DNA of 64,000 bases from Tieghemiomyces parasiticus (taxonomy: Eukaryota > Kickxellomycota > Dimargaritomycetes > Dimargaritales > Dimargaritaceae): contig JANBPT010000017.1 of assembly GCA_027575765.1 (NCBI GenBank), forward strand, positions 62,001-126,000, given 5' to 3'. This document shows, piece after piece, positions 11,701 through 23,052 of this stretch (the stretch's first letter is position 1; each line of letters opens with the position of its first letter). The notes beneath the pieces are model-generated. The model was given only the letters and a program-made list of their open reading frames with translations. It did not search any database and was not told the DNA's origin. A program made the position numbers and the translations under genes.

Positions 11701-13874
11701 CTGACGCAGTTCCTGCCGGCCCTCGCACAGCGGTGGGCCCGTGTGGCCATGCTCCTCCGCCTAGCCGCCCAGTTTGACCAGGCCGTAGACCCTAGAAATA
11801 CCAAGGCCCAAACCCCAGTTGACGCCACGATGCGGGTTTTCGTTCCACATCTGGAAGCGTTTACCCTTGACACCCTAGTCATCCGGTACCTCCCTCACCT
11901 CATCTGCACCGTGAGGTGGCGGTCCGCCACATCGACTCATCCGGCGGGGTATACTCTCGGCCTGGGCGCCGATCTCCCGCGCCGCAACCCGCACCGCCAT
12001 ACCCGCGCCCAACTCACCGACCTGCTCAACGCCACTCGAGAACTCGGCCCTCTGCTGCGGATCCTTCGATCCACTGCCGAAGTCCTGACCGCTCTGGACC
12101 AACTCCAGACCGAGGACCCACTACCGAGTCCTCTACTCGAACGGCCAGCCGATACCCGTACCGGTGTGGTTGCCAAAGACTTGGACTCTACCGGCCCTTT
12201 GGCTACGTTGCGTGACCTGCGGCCCGCCCACGGCCGGGTCCTCATCGTGCCGCGGTCGGCCGTCCGCTTCCACCTCATTGGCTGGCAGCGAACGTCCTTG
12301 GACTTCCATGTCATGAACGCCGACTGGGTACGGGTGACGGCCGTGGCCCACCCCTCGACCACCATCGACTCCACGGTGAACGGACGAGGTGACAGTAAAT
12401 CGGGAACTGACGCCGGCAGTGGTAATATCCCGCACCTCCCAGCTGGTTCTTTCCGCTCTCAGTTCCAACCGGCCATGGCTGCCGCCACCGCTGCACCCCC
12501 GACGACGTCACCTGCCGAGGCCCGGAGGGTTCTCGCGCAGTTTCAGACCACTCTTCTGGGTACAGCTACCGCGGCCCACCGTAACCTGGCCACCTTGGAG
12601 CCCGATACGCGTAAACGGTCTGCTGTCGCCGCCTACTTTGAAGCCGTGCAATGCCCACTCGTGGACCGCCGTCTTCTCCCACTCTCGGATGGCCTTCTTC
12701 TCAGTCGCGGTCTCGCGTGGTACTTTTTGCAACGCTACCACCAGTTCACCAAGGTGGCCGTCGAGGTGGCTGATATCGGGACCACCCTCCGGACCACTCC
12801 GGAGCTGACCAACGTTCAACCTGCGGGCAATTCCCCGGGGTATACGTTCAGTGCGACGGGAGGGTGGAATTTCCGCTTGGCTTTCGGGCCCAGCCCTTAC
12901 CAATCCTCGCCACCGCAAGTACAGACGAGTCCCACGACGCCAGGGATGCCCGCTAACGCGCCCCCGACGTCTACGGAACCTGCAGGGTGGCAGCTGGTCG
13001 TGGCCCCGGCCGACCTGGCGGCGAGCGGTTGGACCCAGGACCAACTCCTAGCCCTCGGCCATTTTGCTACACACCGCGTCGCCCGCCCGCTCCACCATCT
13101 GGCTAGCGGGCTCCGCGCCCTCCTCCGCCTCCTCACCACCGCGGCCCTCCCACATGACTTCCTCGTCCAGTGTATCGACCTTATGCGTCTCGATCTCCAA
13201 CCCGGTAGCGTGGGCAACCTGGGGATCCGCTGGCACCTTGTGGTCCCGTCCGAGTCCCCCGGCACCACCGCTGGTTTACAACTTCCGGACTACCTCCCAC
13301 CCGCTGGCCAACCCGCTGTAGTTATCAAGGAACCCCACGTGGGGCTCCTGCTGGAGTATTACGAGGTGGCTGGTAAAAGTAATAACGGTGGTGGTGGTAA
13401 TGGCTCGAGTCGAACGTTCGTTCCGTTGTGGCACAACTACATGAAGGGGACCACTGCCGTATGGGAGAAGGAGAGTGCCGGGTCGGCCGATGATAAGAAG
13501 GAAGTGGGCATGTCCACCAAGTACTGGCTGGACTTAGCCAAGCGGGTAAGTTATCCTCCCTCACAGAGTGTGATGGGAGTGACCACACCAGTTCCTCTCA
13601 CTTGGACTAGCCTAGCAATCAGTTGGCTCTGGTGCAATGTACAGAGTAGTTCGCCTGATTCACAACTAACGTCTGCCCACCTATTTTCCCCATTCGGTCA
13701 CCTTAAACTCACTCCCCTTACCTATCCCATCTACCCCTTGTGCAGAAAAACCAAAACAAGTGCAAACCCGCCCGAATCTTATCAGATCGACAGGGCTTGT
13801 GTCCGCCTACCAACCGCTTGCTGTGGTCCGTTCGAGAACTGGCCAAGAGCGAGGTGAGCGACATTTCCATGTGA
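8776..13874 (+). CDS. MED14: Mediator complex subunit 14 (MED14/Rgr1)
   Basis: Two exons, 8776-13545 and 13746-13874, give 1632 aa. The 200-bp intron starts GTAAGT, ends TGCAG, and joins in phase 0 (LAKR then KNQNKC), ending in DISM and TGA. Reading through the intron gives a spurious longer tail. The N-terminus carries the MED14 core: two conserved helices around LIIDKLVQQSYQDL and IQHTREQFLKLLIALRWA (residues about 34-90), followed by the long beta-rich region. MED14 is the backbone linking head, middle and tail of Mediator, which bridges activators and RNA polymerase II in the nucleus. At 1632 aa it is longer than budding yeast Rgr1 (about 1080) and near animal length. Several Pro/Ala/Thr-rich inserts (about 275-315, 955-980 and 1380-1405) account for part of this. 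The final exon is less conserved and less certain. Confidence 0.88.
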
Positions 13875-14122
13875 ATCCGTAGAATTGAGGCTATTGAAAA
13901 CAAACAATATAATACAACCGTTTAGAGCCAGGAGGGGGGACGGTGCCTTCGCGTTACTCGCTCCTTCATATGCCTTCTTTAATAGGTTTCCCCCCCCCAC
14001 AGGGAGGGATGGGGGCCTCGTGAATAATAAAAGTGGGCGTAAATGTAGAGGATGGCTGAGCGGACAAATGCACCAGCCAGTTTTACCAAATAAATGAAAA
14101 GAAGGCAAAAGTAGAGGGTAAA
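13875..14122. terminator. Shared 3' intergenic region of MED14 and PLAA
   Basis: The two genes converge here with 248 bp between stop codons. On the + strand AATAAA-type polyadenylation signals occur at 14026-14032 and 14089-14094, suitably placed after the MED14 stop. There is a short C-run at about 13990. No gene is present. Confidence 0.4.
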
Positions 14123-17100
14123 TTACAGGCCAAAGTGCTGCAGCAGAGAGGTGGCGGTACGCGCGACCTGCGGGGCGGCGTGGTCGACCAACCGGTCAAG
14201 GGTTTCGTGAAGCCCAAACACCTGGGCGGCATCTTTCAACTCTGGGTAGCGGGCCAGGAGGGTACCAAGCGCCACCAGGCTGCGGTAAAGGGTTTCCTGG
14301 TGCTGAGCTGGATTAGTGGAGAGCTTGGTGAGGGGTTCGGCCAGTTCCACCAGCCAGGTGAAAAGCTGGGTAGCGTACTCGGGGTCGGGGTGGGTGGTGT
14401 GAGTCGTCAAAAAGACGGTCAGGTTGAGCAGAAGGGTAGCCAAGGCCAGGCGGCACGGGTTGAGCAGCGCGGCCGACCCCTCGGTGATCTCCCGGGAGGA
14501 GCTCAGGGCCCCCCACCGCACCACTACGTGGTCCATCAGACCGTCCTTGCGCTGCCAGACCGCGGTGGCTCCCGCTGGGGTGGCAAAACTATTGGCCAGG
14601 ACGCGGGCCGCCAGCATGAGTTGGGTAAGGTGAGCCCGGGTCGGGGCCATGGCCAAGAGGCCCCGGTCGCGGTCCAGCTCAGCCGAGGTCATGGTTGCGG
14701 CTAGTAGGTCACCATTGGTGTCGGAGTCGGTACTCACAAGCGGTGTGAAGCAGGCTAGCAAGCGCAGAAGGTCCAGCGCCGGGAACCGGTACACGAAGGG
14801 CCAGTCCAAGGCAATGTGCTGGAGTACGTTCAGGTAGCGCGTACGATCGGCATCGGTCAGGGGTGAACCGGGTACCCCGGGGGACTCTGCCGTGCGCGCC
14901 GTTAGAAAGTGGCCCAGATCGGCCAGTGTGGCAAGCTGGTTCTCGGACAGGGCGGCGGAGGGTAATTCCTGACGAGAAAAGGCGGAATGAAACGTAACCA
15001 AGGGAGAGAGAAAGGGGGGAGGGACAAACGGTAGTTTAGTATTAAATATTAAAGGGCGTAGGCCATGATTGTGGCAAGCCACTGAGGCTAGGCTAGTATT
15101 CCCCAGTTCGGGGGGTGTCCAGGTAGAAGCAGTACATCCCAAGTGCCAATAAGAGGCTAACCGTTAATAGTGCGGTACCCACCTGGCTCACGGTCGCATT
15201 CAACGACCTGACTTTGTCGACGACGGCAGTTACGTTGCATTGTTTGAGACTAACGAACCCGACCTGTACAGGGAAACTGTTACCACCGCCAGAGATGGCC
15301 GGCATCGGTGTAGGGCTGGAATTTGAGGTTACAGAGCTCGCCTGATATCGATTGGCCCCCGTGAACGGGTCGGACGCGATCGTCGACGCGACTGACTTAT
15401 TTTCCCCGCTCTGGGGCACGTATCGGGCCGCGCCGGTGAACGGATCCACATATTCCTGACCACCACCGGCGGCAGACGGCCGGGTATGCTCCTCTCCGGC
15501 ATTAGTAGTAATAAACTGGGCAACCTGGTCGAGGTACGACGGCGGGAGATCATGACGGTCGAGGAAGGCCTGAGCGGCGGTATAAACGTTTTCACCGCGA
15601 TTGTAGGGCAACTGGAGTGGCGGGGCACCATCACGGACGTCGACTGAGAACACATAGTCGTACTCCTTGCCCTCGTAGAGTTGGCGGCGGTCAGCTCCGA
15701 TGGCGTCCATGACGGTTCCGACCTCGGTCCACTGATGACTAGCGGCTTCCCACTGGTGGGCCATAACGGCCCCCCGAGCGTTCTTCACCATCACCACCTG
15801 ACCGTCCTTGGTGCCGGGGCGCTGGAGGGTGCTGGGCGGGCTGAGGTCCTTCTCGTCGATGCCGCCCTCGCCACCCTGAGCTTCGGCCTTGGCCTTCTCG
15901 GCTGCCTGCCGCTCAGCTAGCAGGTTATCATAGGCCGCGCGTACACTAGCGGGGGCGTGGCGTTCCGGGACACGGGTAAACACGTGGGCCTCTTTATCGC
16001 TGGTACCGGCGACGAGATCACCGTTGGGCGAGGCGGCCACCGACCAGATAGACTGGGCTGGTAAAGTGATGGTTTGGATGCAGGCACCGTCACGCCAGAT
16101 TTTGACACTGCGGTCCTCACCCCCAGAGGCCAATTCACCAGTGGCCAGGCTGCACAGGGTGTACACGAAGGATGTGTGACCCTCCAGGACCCGCACGCAG
16201 TGGCCGTCGGCGAGATTCCATAGCCGCAGCGTCCCGTCGTTGGCGCAGGAAGCAAAATCGGCCTGCGACTGGGCGTGGTTCGCCGCTAAGTGGGTCAACC
16301 CACGGACGGCTTCGGTGTGTCCCTGATAGGTGGCGATGCACTGGTCATGGCGCCAGCGTTTAATGAGCTTATCGGCCGAGGCTGGCATGAACGGGGTGAA
16401 TGGGGGTGGCGGTGCAGAAAAGCGAAGGGAGGAGGTGCGAGTATAAGTCAATGATGAGGGTACACGCGGTGTATGGGCGTGAGAGGGGGGGTGTACTGTA
16501 CCCGCCCTGGACCTTTAGCGTGCCGAGGCCAGTAGGGCAAATAGACTTACCGGTCAACACGGTCCCATCATTGAGACCTAGCACGGCCCACACGGCGTAG
16601 GTGTGGCCTTTGAGCACAGCGATGCACTGCCAGTTACGCCAGATGCGGGCGGTATTATCCCAGGATCCGGAAATGATGTCCCCGTTGGGGGCCACGGTCA
16701 GGGCACACACATTATCCGTGTGGCCCGTCAGGGTAAAAATGGGCTCGTTGGCGCCCTCAGACGCAGCAACTGTGTCAAACACCCGGATGGTCCGGTCGCT
16801 ACCCCCGCTGAGGATCAGGCCCTGAGGGTACATGGCATTGGCTGGGAGATAGGCGAGGGAGTTGACATATTTGGTGTGCCCTAGGTATGCAGCTGTGGTT
16901 TCGTAGCCGAACGTCGGGTCGGTGTCCGACTTCGGCAGGTGAGTCCGGCTCCATTGTCGCACCGTGGTGTCCCGTGAGGCCGTGTAGAGCACTTCGACCA
17001 CCGGGCTGAGGACGGCACGGACCTGTGGGGGGGCAAGAATGGGTGGACAGTGGCAGACGGTAAGGATTGGGGTTAGCGAGGAGGAGGGGCCCTACGGGGA

Positions 17101-17235
17101 GGGGAGATGCTGATGGGGCCCATTCCAGTACCGGTGTCTAACGCGCTTGTTCTCACCCGCGACGTCAGGGCAGCTGCTTACGTCAGACTCGTGGCCAACC
17201 AGAGTGGCTGACAGCTGATACTCGTCAGATGTCAT
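14123..17235 (-). CDS. PLAA/Doa1/Ufd3-like ubiquitin-binding Cdc48 cofactor
   Basis: Four exons on the minus strand: 17235-17182, 17022-16551, 16381-15192 and 14968-14123 (about 853 aa). The first two donors are GTAAGC and GTAAGT and rebuild continuous WD40 blades (HESD+VRAV; VLT+ASADK). The third donor may be GTGAGC after 15192 or GTGGGT after 15183; both keep frame and differ by three residues. Domains in order: seven-blade WD40 propeller (about 1-315), PFU ubiquitin-binding domain (about 365-470, with YDYVFSVDV), two DPFTGA.RY repeats, and a C-terminal armadillo-like PUL domain (about 545-853) that binds Cdc48/p97. Doa1 family proteins act in ubiquitin recycling, mitochondrial quality control and endosomal sorting. 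Length is close to human PLAA. It diverges from the secreted-protein gene at 18815. Confidence 0.88.
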
Positions 17236-18681
17236 GGTTGCAATGGGGTTGGAAGACTGAAGGAGGAAATAGGGCTCCAAGTAGGAAAGGTCAAGCGGAA
17301 TGTAAAGTCAGATGGAGGAGAGACGCCGTCACGTAGACTGCGGAATGAGCAAGGGGTGGAAGACAAAGGAGAGGCCGCAGGGTCAGTACCAACAGCCGCC
17401 AGGTTCAAGGCGGTGGACAGTCCACCGCAGTCACTTGAGAGGGAAGGAGGCGAGGGGAGGGGGGCACTCCCCCAAGACAACCAGCCATTCTAGCTCTGAC
17501 TGGGCTGAGACCTTCTAGTTAGACGGGTTCATTGCTTTCTACAGCGCCCTACCTCCCCTACCATGTTGTCGCGAGCCCTCCGGAGCGGCCGGCACGGCCT
17601 CAGTTAGGGAGCCATGCTCACTCCTGCCCTTTGGACCGTGGCCTAGAGCATAGCGGCCAAGCGTTGGCCGGCGGCCCTTTAACTACCCCTCCTCCTTCTA
17701 ATTTAGGGCGATTTTCGAGGAGGGAGGGGAGGGAGTAGCCACATAGTGGCACAACATTTGGCCGGCACCTTGGTCTTCCGTCCCGAGGCCCTAATCAGCG
17801 TGAACGATGACAAAGGTCTTGATAATGAAGTAGGCAGTTAGTGCTCACGGCTGTCGTGCAGTGGGGTGGCCACTCGAGCACCACCCGTCCGTATCTGTCC
17901 AGATGGGCCATATAGGCCGGCCCTCCCTCTGGGCATATGGAAGCGGTCTGCTGTGATACGCTGCGTCATTCGAATACCGAAGGTTAAACAAAGTTAAATA
18001 AAACAACCCACTATGGCACCATCTGATTGTGGGCACGGAGATATGTGACTATATCCCGATATCGGTTCGGCAGCGGGCGCCAAATATGACTTAGGGCACC
18101 GGTGGCCCGAGGCCACTGCCGTCAACTCCACAACGCAGGATAGGAATTCGCATGAAAAGCGGAAGTGTCCAGGGCCTGCGTTACACGCACCGGAGGTTTC
18201 CGGCGGTTTCGCCATATTTATACTCTTTCACCGGCGCCCTAACCCTACAATGTATCTATAAGGGGCATTGCGACCAGCGACAACGTCTGCCGCAACCGCG
18301 GAGTACCGGTGGCTTGCCTTGAATATATCGGGGTACTGCCCTTACCACAGCGGTCGTAGGCAAGGTGTCGCGCCAGTTGCGGTTTCGATGGGAGCCCCAT
18401 CTAGCAAGTCGATTGTTGTACAGCACGCTGTTTCGACCTAATGCCACTGGTATCCACCAAGCAACATGCGTATAACAAACCTTTGAGTGTTGCACCGGTA
18501 AATTAGTGGACCTTCGGTCCCTGCGTATCGTCCATCCAATCGCAGAATCCAATAGGATGCGTGTATAGGTGCGACCTGACTTCTACCTCCGCTTCCACTC
18601 ATCGGCGCTCATACCTTCACGTCGGTCAGTCATCCTACCGGTCACCTTTTATGGGTATGAGGCCAGGCCCAACTCGAGACG
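17236..18681. promoter_or_regulatory. Divergent intergenic region between PLAA and the secreted ankyrin-like gene
   Basis: About 1.4 kb with no supportable gene; short frames on both strands lack domains. The first few hundred bases are purine-rich on + (pyrimidine-rich for PLAA). An AT-rich TATTTATA patch is at about 18214-18221, and the TATA box of the next gene is annotated separately. Confidence 0.35.
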
Positions 18682-18689
18682 TATATAAA
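18682..18689 (+). promoter_or_regulatory. TATA box of the secreted ankyrin-like gene
   Basis: A perfect TATATAAA lies 126 bp upstream of the ATG at 18815, a plausible distance for a transcript with a leader of about 95 nt. A TATA box is in keeping with a regulated rather than a housekeeping promoter. Confidence 0.5.
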
Positions 18690-18814
18690 CTCCGTGGCGG
18701 ACCCTTCACCAGCTTAAAGTATTCACAAATGGTCTCTCCAACTAGACACTATCCCACCAACCCCTTGACTTGCATCACATACCCGCCCTCTCGCCCTACT
18801 AAAGTCGGCCAACC

Positions 18815-20290
18815 ATGCGCATCCACGTCCTATCCTGGTCCGTTGCCACCTACCTTCTGGTAGCCACGGGTAATGCGCTACCCGCACAGGACACTTGCGG
18901 CGTCTTGGTGGATACTGCTTCCGCAAGGCAGGTGATCACACCCAGCGCGCCCGCCGCCGAACTGGTATGTTAACTAGCCACCATTAAGTCGGATCTGGGA
19001 ACGCCCTTATGCACAGGATTACTGTAGCAGGTAGTGGATAACTTATTGTTGGACAGTACAAGGACGTTAACTTACAGCTGATCCACCACCTGCCCCATCG
19101 TTGATTCTGTCCAGGCAGCTGCCACCGATATCCTGGAGGGGGTGATGCACACTTTGGCCGGGGCCGTGTCAGGCGGGGCCCCCACCGACGAGGACCACGC
19201 TGCGTATCAGCGGTTTAAGCCGCTGGCCGCGTCGTTTATCCGCTCCCACCTGTACCAGAGTGCGATCGTGGGCCGCCTTGAGCAGTTTCACCTCTGGCCC
19301 CCGGCTGCCCTGGGCTACTGCTCGGGCTACCAATCTGCCAATCACCACGGCAGCAAGTCGGCGGATGATTCTGCTGTGCCCGATACTGTGCTACCGTTGG
19401 CATTTGACGACCTGTCCTATGCCACACAGGCCCTCGTCGGCGGTGAACGTGGTTGGACCTACCTGAAACGCGAGCTCTGCTACTTCCGTAATGACCTGGA
19501 CCACATTGCCGCCCATGCGCAATCTGTCAGTCTGATCCATGGTGACGCGGTAGCCGCAGTGGACTCCGTGATGCCTCTACTGAGTCCGGCCGTACGCGGA
19601 GAGACGCTGTACATGGTAGCCATCACCGACTACCTCGACTCGACCGTGTTTAAAGTCAAGACCGCGAATACCGCCTCGCAGCTGGTGGAAGATCGACACG
19701 CTGAGCTCGCAACCGTCCTGGCCCTTCCACACGTGGCCGCAGGTACGACGACCTACTTTGTGAACGAATACCTCGCCCCGCTCTACCAGCATCGACTGCT
19801 AGCGGATCTCCAAATTACCTATGGACTACGTAACGCCTACGCCCGGTCGGTTGTGACGATCCTCGCCAGTCGGGGTGACCTGCAGGCCCTCCGCGAATAC
19901 CTGGGCCGCTTGTCAGCGACGACTAGTGACCGCTTGAGCCCTGAGCTGAACTCGGAGGTCAGTATTGATACGCTCAGCCGTGAGGAGATCAGAAAGGGCC
20001 GCAGTTTCCAGCTCTACTTGACTGCCCTGATAGTGAGTACCCATAGTGGCCACCATGAGGTAACGGAGTACTTTGCCGACCGACTGGCTGGTAGTAACGC
20101 AATCGGGTTCGCCGCCAAGTGCGCCCGTCAGTTCGGCTGGTCTAGGGCCGCCGAGTGGCTGACTAGGCGAGATACCACCAGCAACCCTGACCACCTGGAG
20201 CAGGCGGAGTGTCCGATCAGTAACGATCTGCCTGTCGGGTTGGACGAGCAGACTGGTCAGCTGCGGCTGTTTGACTACAGCCGCGTGTAA
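18815..20290 (+). CDS. Predicted secreted protein with degenerate ankyrin-like repeats
   Basis: Proposed exons 18815-18964 and 19115-20290 give 441 aa. Exon 1 encodes a clear signal peptide: MRIHV, then the hydrophobic stretch LSWSVATYLLVATG, with likely cleavage near NALPA. The donor is GTATGT. The acceptor ending TGTCCAG keeps frame; the nearer acceptor at 19077 would hit a stop. The mature part is helical. Three stretches look like ankyrin repeats that have lost parts of the consensus: SVVTILASRGDLQALREYL, ALIVSTHSGHHEVTEYFADR and FAAKCARQFGWSRAAEWL. No catalytic motif is visible and I do not recognise the family. Ankyrin repeats are protein-binding scaffolds and are usually intracellular, so a signal peptide is unusual. 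Secretion and a binding role are inferences; the exon 1 join needs transcript support. Confidence 0.55.
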
Positions 20291-23052
20291 CTGACGGGTC
20301 GATAGTTACTACGCCACGGGATTAGCGTCCGCCAACTCCAGTTCACCGCACTATTTAGCTATCCAATTTTCACCAGCCAACGAATAAAACGAGACCTCTA
20401 AAAGAGGGATCCGCCCGCTATTCTTGACACCATAATGCAAGGGTATTACCACAGCTGTCTAGCCCGCCGAGTGATAACCAGGTCCGCCGGTGAGTGGCTC
20501 ACGCGAATATCAATGCCCCAATCCCCGCCTTCTGGAATTCTCGGAAGATTTTCTAGATAGAAGAGCGTGAGTGGCTTAGATGCTTCTCCCCTCCCTTCAG
20601 CTTCTATGGAATCTACCACGGGAAATTCACTCGGTTGATCGCCGCCTATACTCGGCTTGGCATGCATACCCCAAGACAGATAATGGCAGTGGTCTAAGCT
20701 GAGAATCCTAGGATACGCCCACCTTCTAATTAGATGATGACACTTCATTTGATCAGACCACTGTTGTAGCGGAGCACATTGTTTAACTTTTTAAATGGAG
20801 TCAAATGGCCGCAGACGTCGTTACGTGTTGACATTTCTACCTTGAATCGTCGGTTTTATGACCACTCTCCAGGCAAAAGGGGGGGGCAACTGTGGTCCAC
20901 CTCGTCAGCGCCCATCTGGGACATCTTGCACAACCCACCCCTGTCTTATCGCTTGCCTTTACAGTGGGTGGGCGGCGTTTCCTTATGTGGAACGGTAGAA
21001 TGTCTTGGCACTGCGTACCCCTCCCCCGTTGCTGCCTAACCTCAGGCGAGTACTCGGCTGCTCTTGATTGGCCCGTTCGGGCGCAGTGCCAAGACTGCGG
21101 CGTCGGTCATAACGAGTACACCAGCCTTAAGGGGTTGAGGTGGGGGTGGGGAGGGGTGAATAATCACTTAGGTGCGCGACGTCCCTCATCCGTCACTTTG
21201 TTTGCATGGGTGTAGCCAGAAAGGGCACCTTTCAGACGGGGGGGAGAACTCACGTGTCTCCAAGGCCCTGAGCTAAAAATAACTTGCGCTGGTTCGCTAC
21301 TACAGAAACCTGCACCTCCATTACGTAGCCGCTGTATCCTGGTAATTAATAGCCTCGGCCTGAGGACTCTAGATCATAGGAGAACAGCAGTGGAGAAGTG
21401 GATGTCGGCGGCAATCTGCAGAGTTGAGCTGGCCATTCCTGTCGTGAGCCTGGACTACCTACCGTGAAGGCTACTGGTGACTACGCGGATGGGTTACACA
21501 TGCCCTACGTACCATACTAATATTCACTCAGCGACCCCGAGCCTCACGCTTGGGCCTCCACAGCCCACCTCCAACTAGCTTGCCTTAACCTCCGACGCCA
21601 AGGTCCAGTGACAAGGGCCCCCATGGTCTTCGCTGTATCCCAGCCGCTGGGCGAACATCAATTACTCGCAGGGCGACCACTAAACGATGTCGGTTTACCT
21701 TATGAGCCTTACACCATATCTCAAATGATCAAACGACGGGGTAACTACAAAGAACACGCCATCAGCTGGAGCGGCAAGTCTCCACTGGACCAACATGCAG
21801 TTTTCGAGGCACAAACATGAAGGTATGACCGATAACATCCCCGACACGTCACATTGGTTACCTTGTACTGACCTGGTATTGTTGGGCTTGGGCCACGGTG
21901 CCCCCCTCCCTCCCTCCATGGTTTTACCACCCTTGTGACGTGCGAGACGGTCCACTGGTCAACTAGTCGCTACGCGGCGCACTGCGCTGGGAATGCGTGC
22001 ACATGTGTAACTAAGGACACTGCACGGGAGTGGACGCTTGTGGCTGGAATCTCATCTAGCAAGGGAGGAGGCGGCGGTCTGCTTATTCGGACCACCTTGA
22101 CGTGGTCCCCGTTTAATGGACGTGGCCGCCTTGGGTTCTCATATCTGGACACAGCCTTGATGCATCGCCAGGGTCACTTGCCGTATATTGCGGAGAGGGA
22201 AATATCTGGCTCTGACGGCTCGGCTCGTGGCAGGTTGTGGGTCTATCCGCCCCGATTACTTACTTCCCTCCGCCCCTAACCCGCTTATCGCAGACATACC
22301 AGCAACCCGCTTTCCCTTGATTTTATCAGAAGGCGCCCCGCTCTCTTTAATCGCCATTTCCCATCCCACCTTTCTTCCCGCCCTCCCTCATTGGATGCTT
22401 ACCCCCCGCGTCTCCACCACCCGTACATAAAGTGCCAAGGCCGCCCTCCCCCGTCACCGGCTGCCAATATATTTTCCGCCATTCATCTCCCCGCCTACCA
22501 CTCGTCTGCCCCTCTCGCACACCCCATTTGGCTTGGCACGGTCATTAGTCCCTGTCCGGTATCTGACGCCACCACTCTGCTCAAAGCCCGTTTCAGGCCT
22601 TCACCACCTTGGTACATTGTAAAGCCATAGCCGCTGCTGCGTGCTCCTCAGCCCCTTTTTTTCACACCCGTCTACTCCCACCGTTTGTCCATTGTCTATC
22701 TCCCTCCCCACCGTGTCTTTTGAAAGCCCCCTCCCCCCCTCTACCTCGTCTCGGCTCCCCAGGTCCAGGTCCACCACGCTCGCGCTGCGCATACATTAAC
22801 CCCGGGTCCACTATATTCCGGGCTACCCCCACTTTTTGTCCACCCACCCAGCCTCCTGCCCTACCCTCTCTCGTCCTTCCCCTAACAGCTACCGTGTTCA
22901 ACCACTATAGCCTTTTGCCATTCCCCATTACTTCCAATATCTATTCCTTTAAGTAACATTCCCCTGACCCCGGTTTTCTTACAACTCCGCTCCTCACACG
23001 GTTCTATCCCGCGAGCCCCCACCGCTTCAACCTCTCCTGTGCCACTAGCGAT
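20291..23052. promoter_or_regulatory. Long 5' region of the PacC-like gene with GCCAAG sites
   Basis: No coding gene is supportable in this 2.8 kb. Five exact GCCAAG hexamers occur on either strand, at 20656-20661 (-), 21004-21009 (-), 21088-21093 (+), 22433-22438 (+) and 22532-22537 (-). GCCARG is the known binding core of PacC, the factor encoded just downstream. The segment 22260-23050 is strongly C/T-rich on the sense strand, as upstream of other genes here, and probably includes the transcription start and leader. Confidence 0.45.

Noticed and set aside
13546..13857. MED14 tail read straight through to a stop at 13857
   Set aside because: The segment begins with a consensus GTAAGT donor and ends with TGCAG; splicing gives a clean short final exon to 13874.
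14135..14704. 189-codon frame antisense to the PLAA PUL domain
   Set aside because: Low-complexity Gly/Gln-rich reading with no domain; a shadow of the conserved gene.
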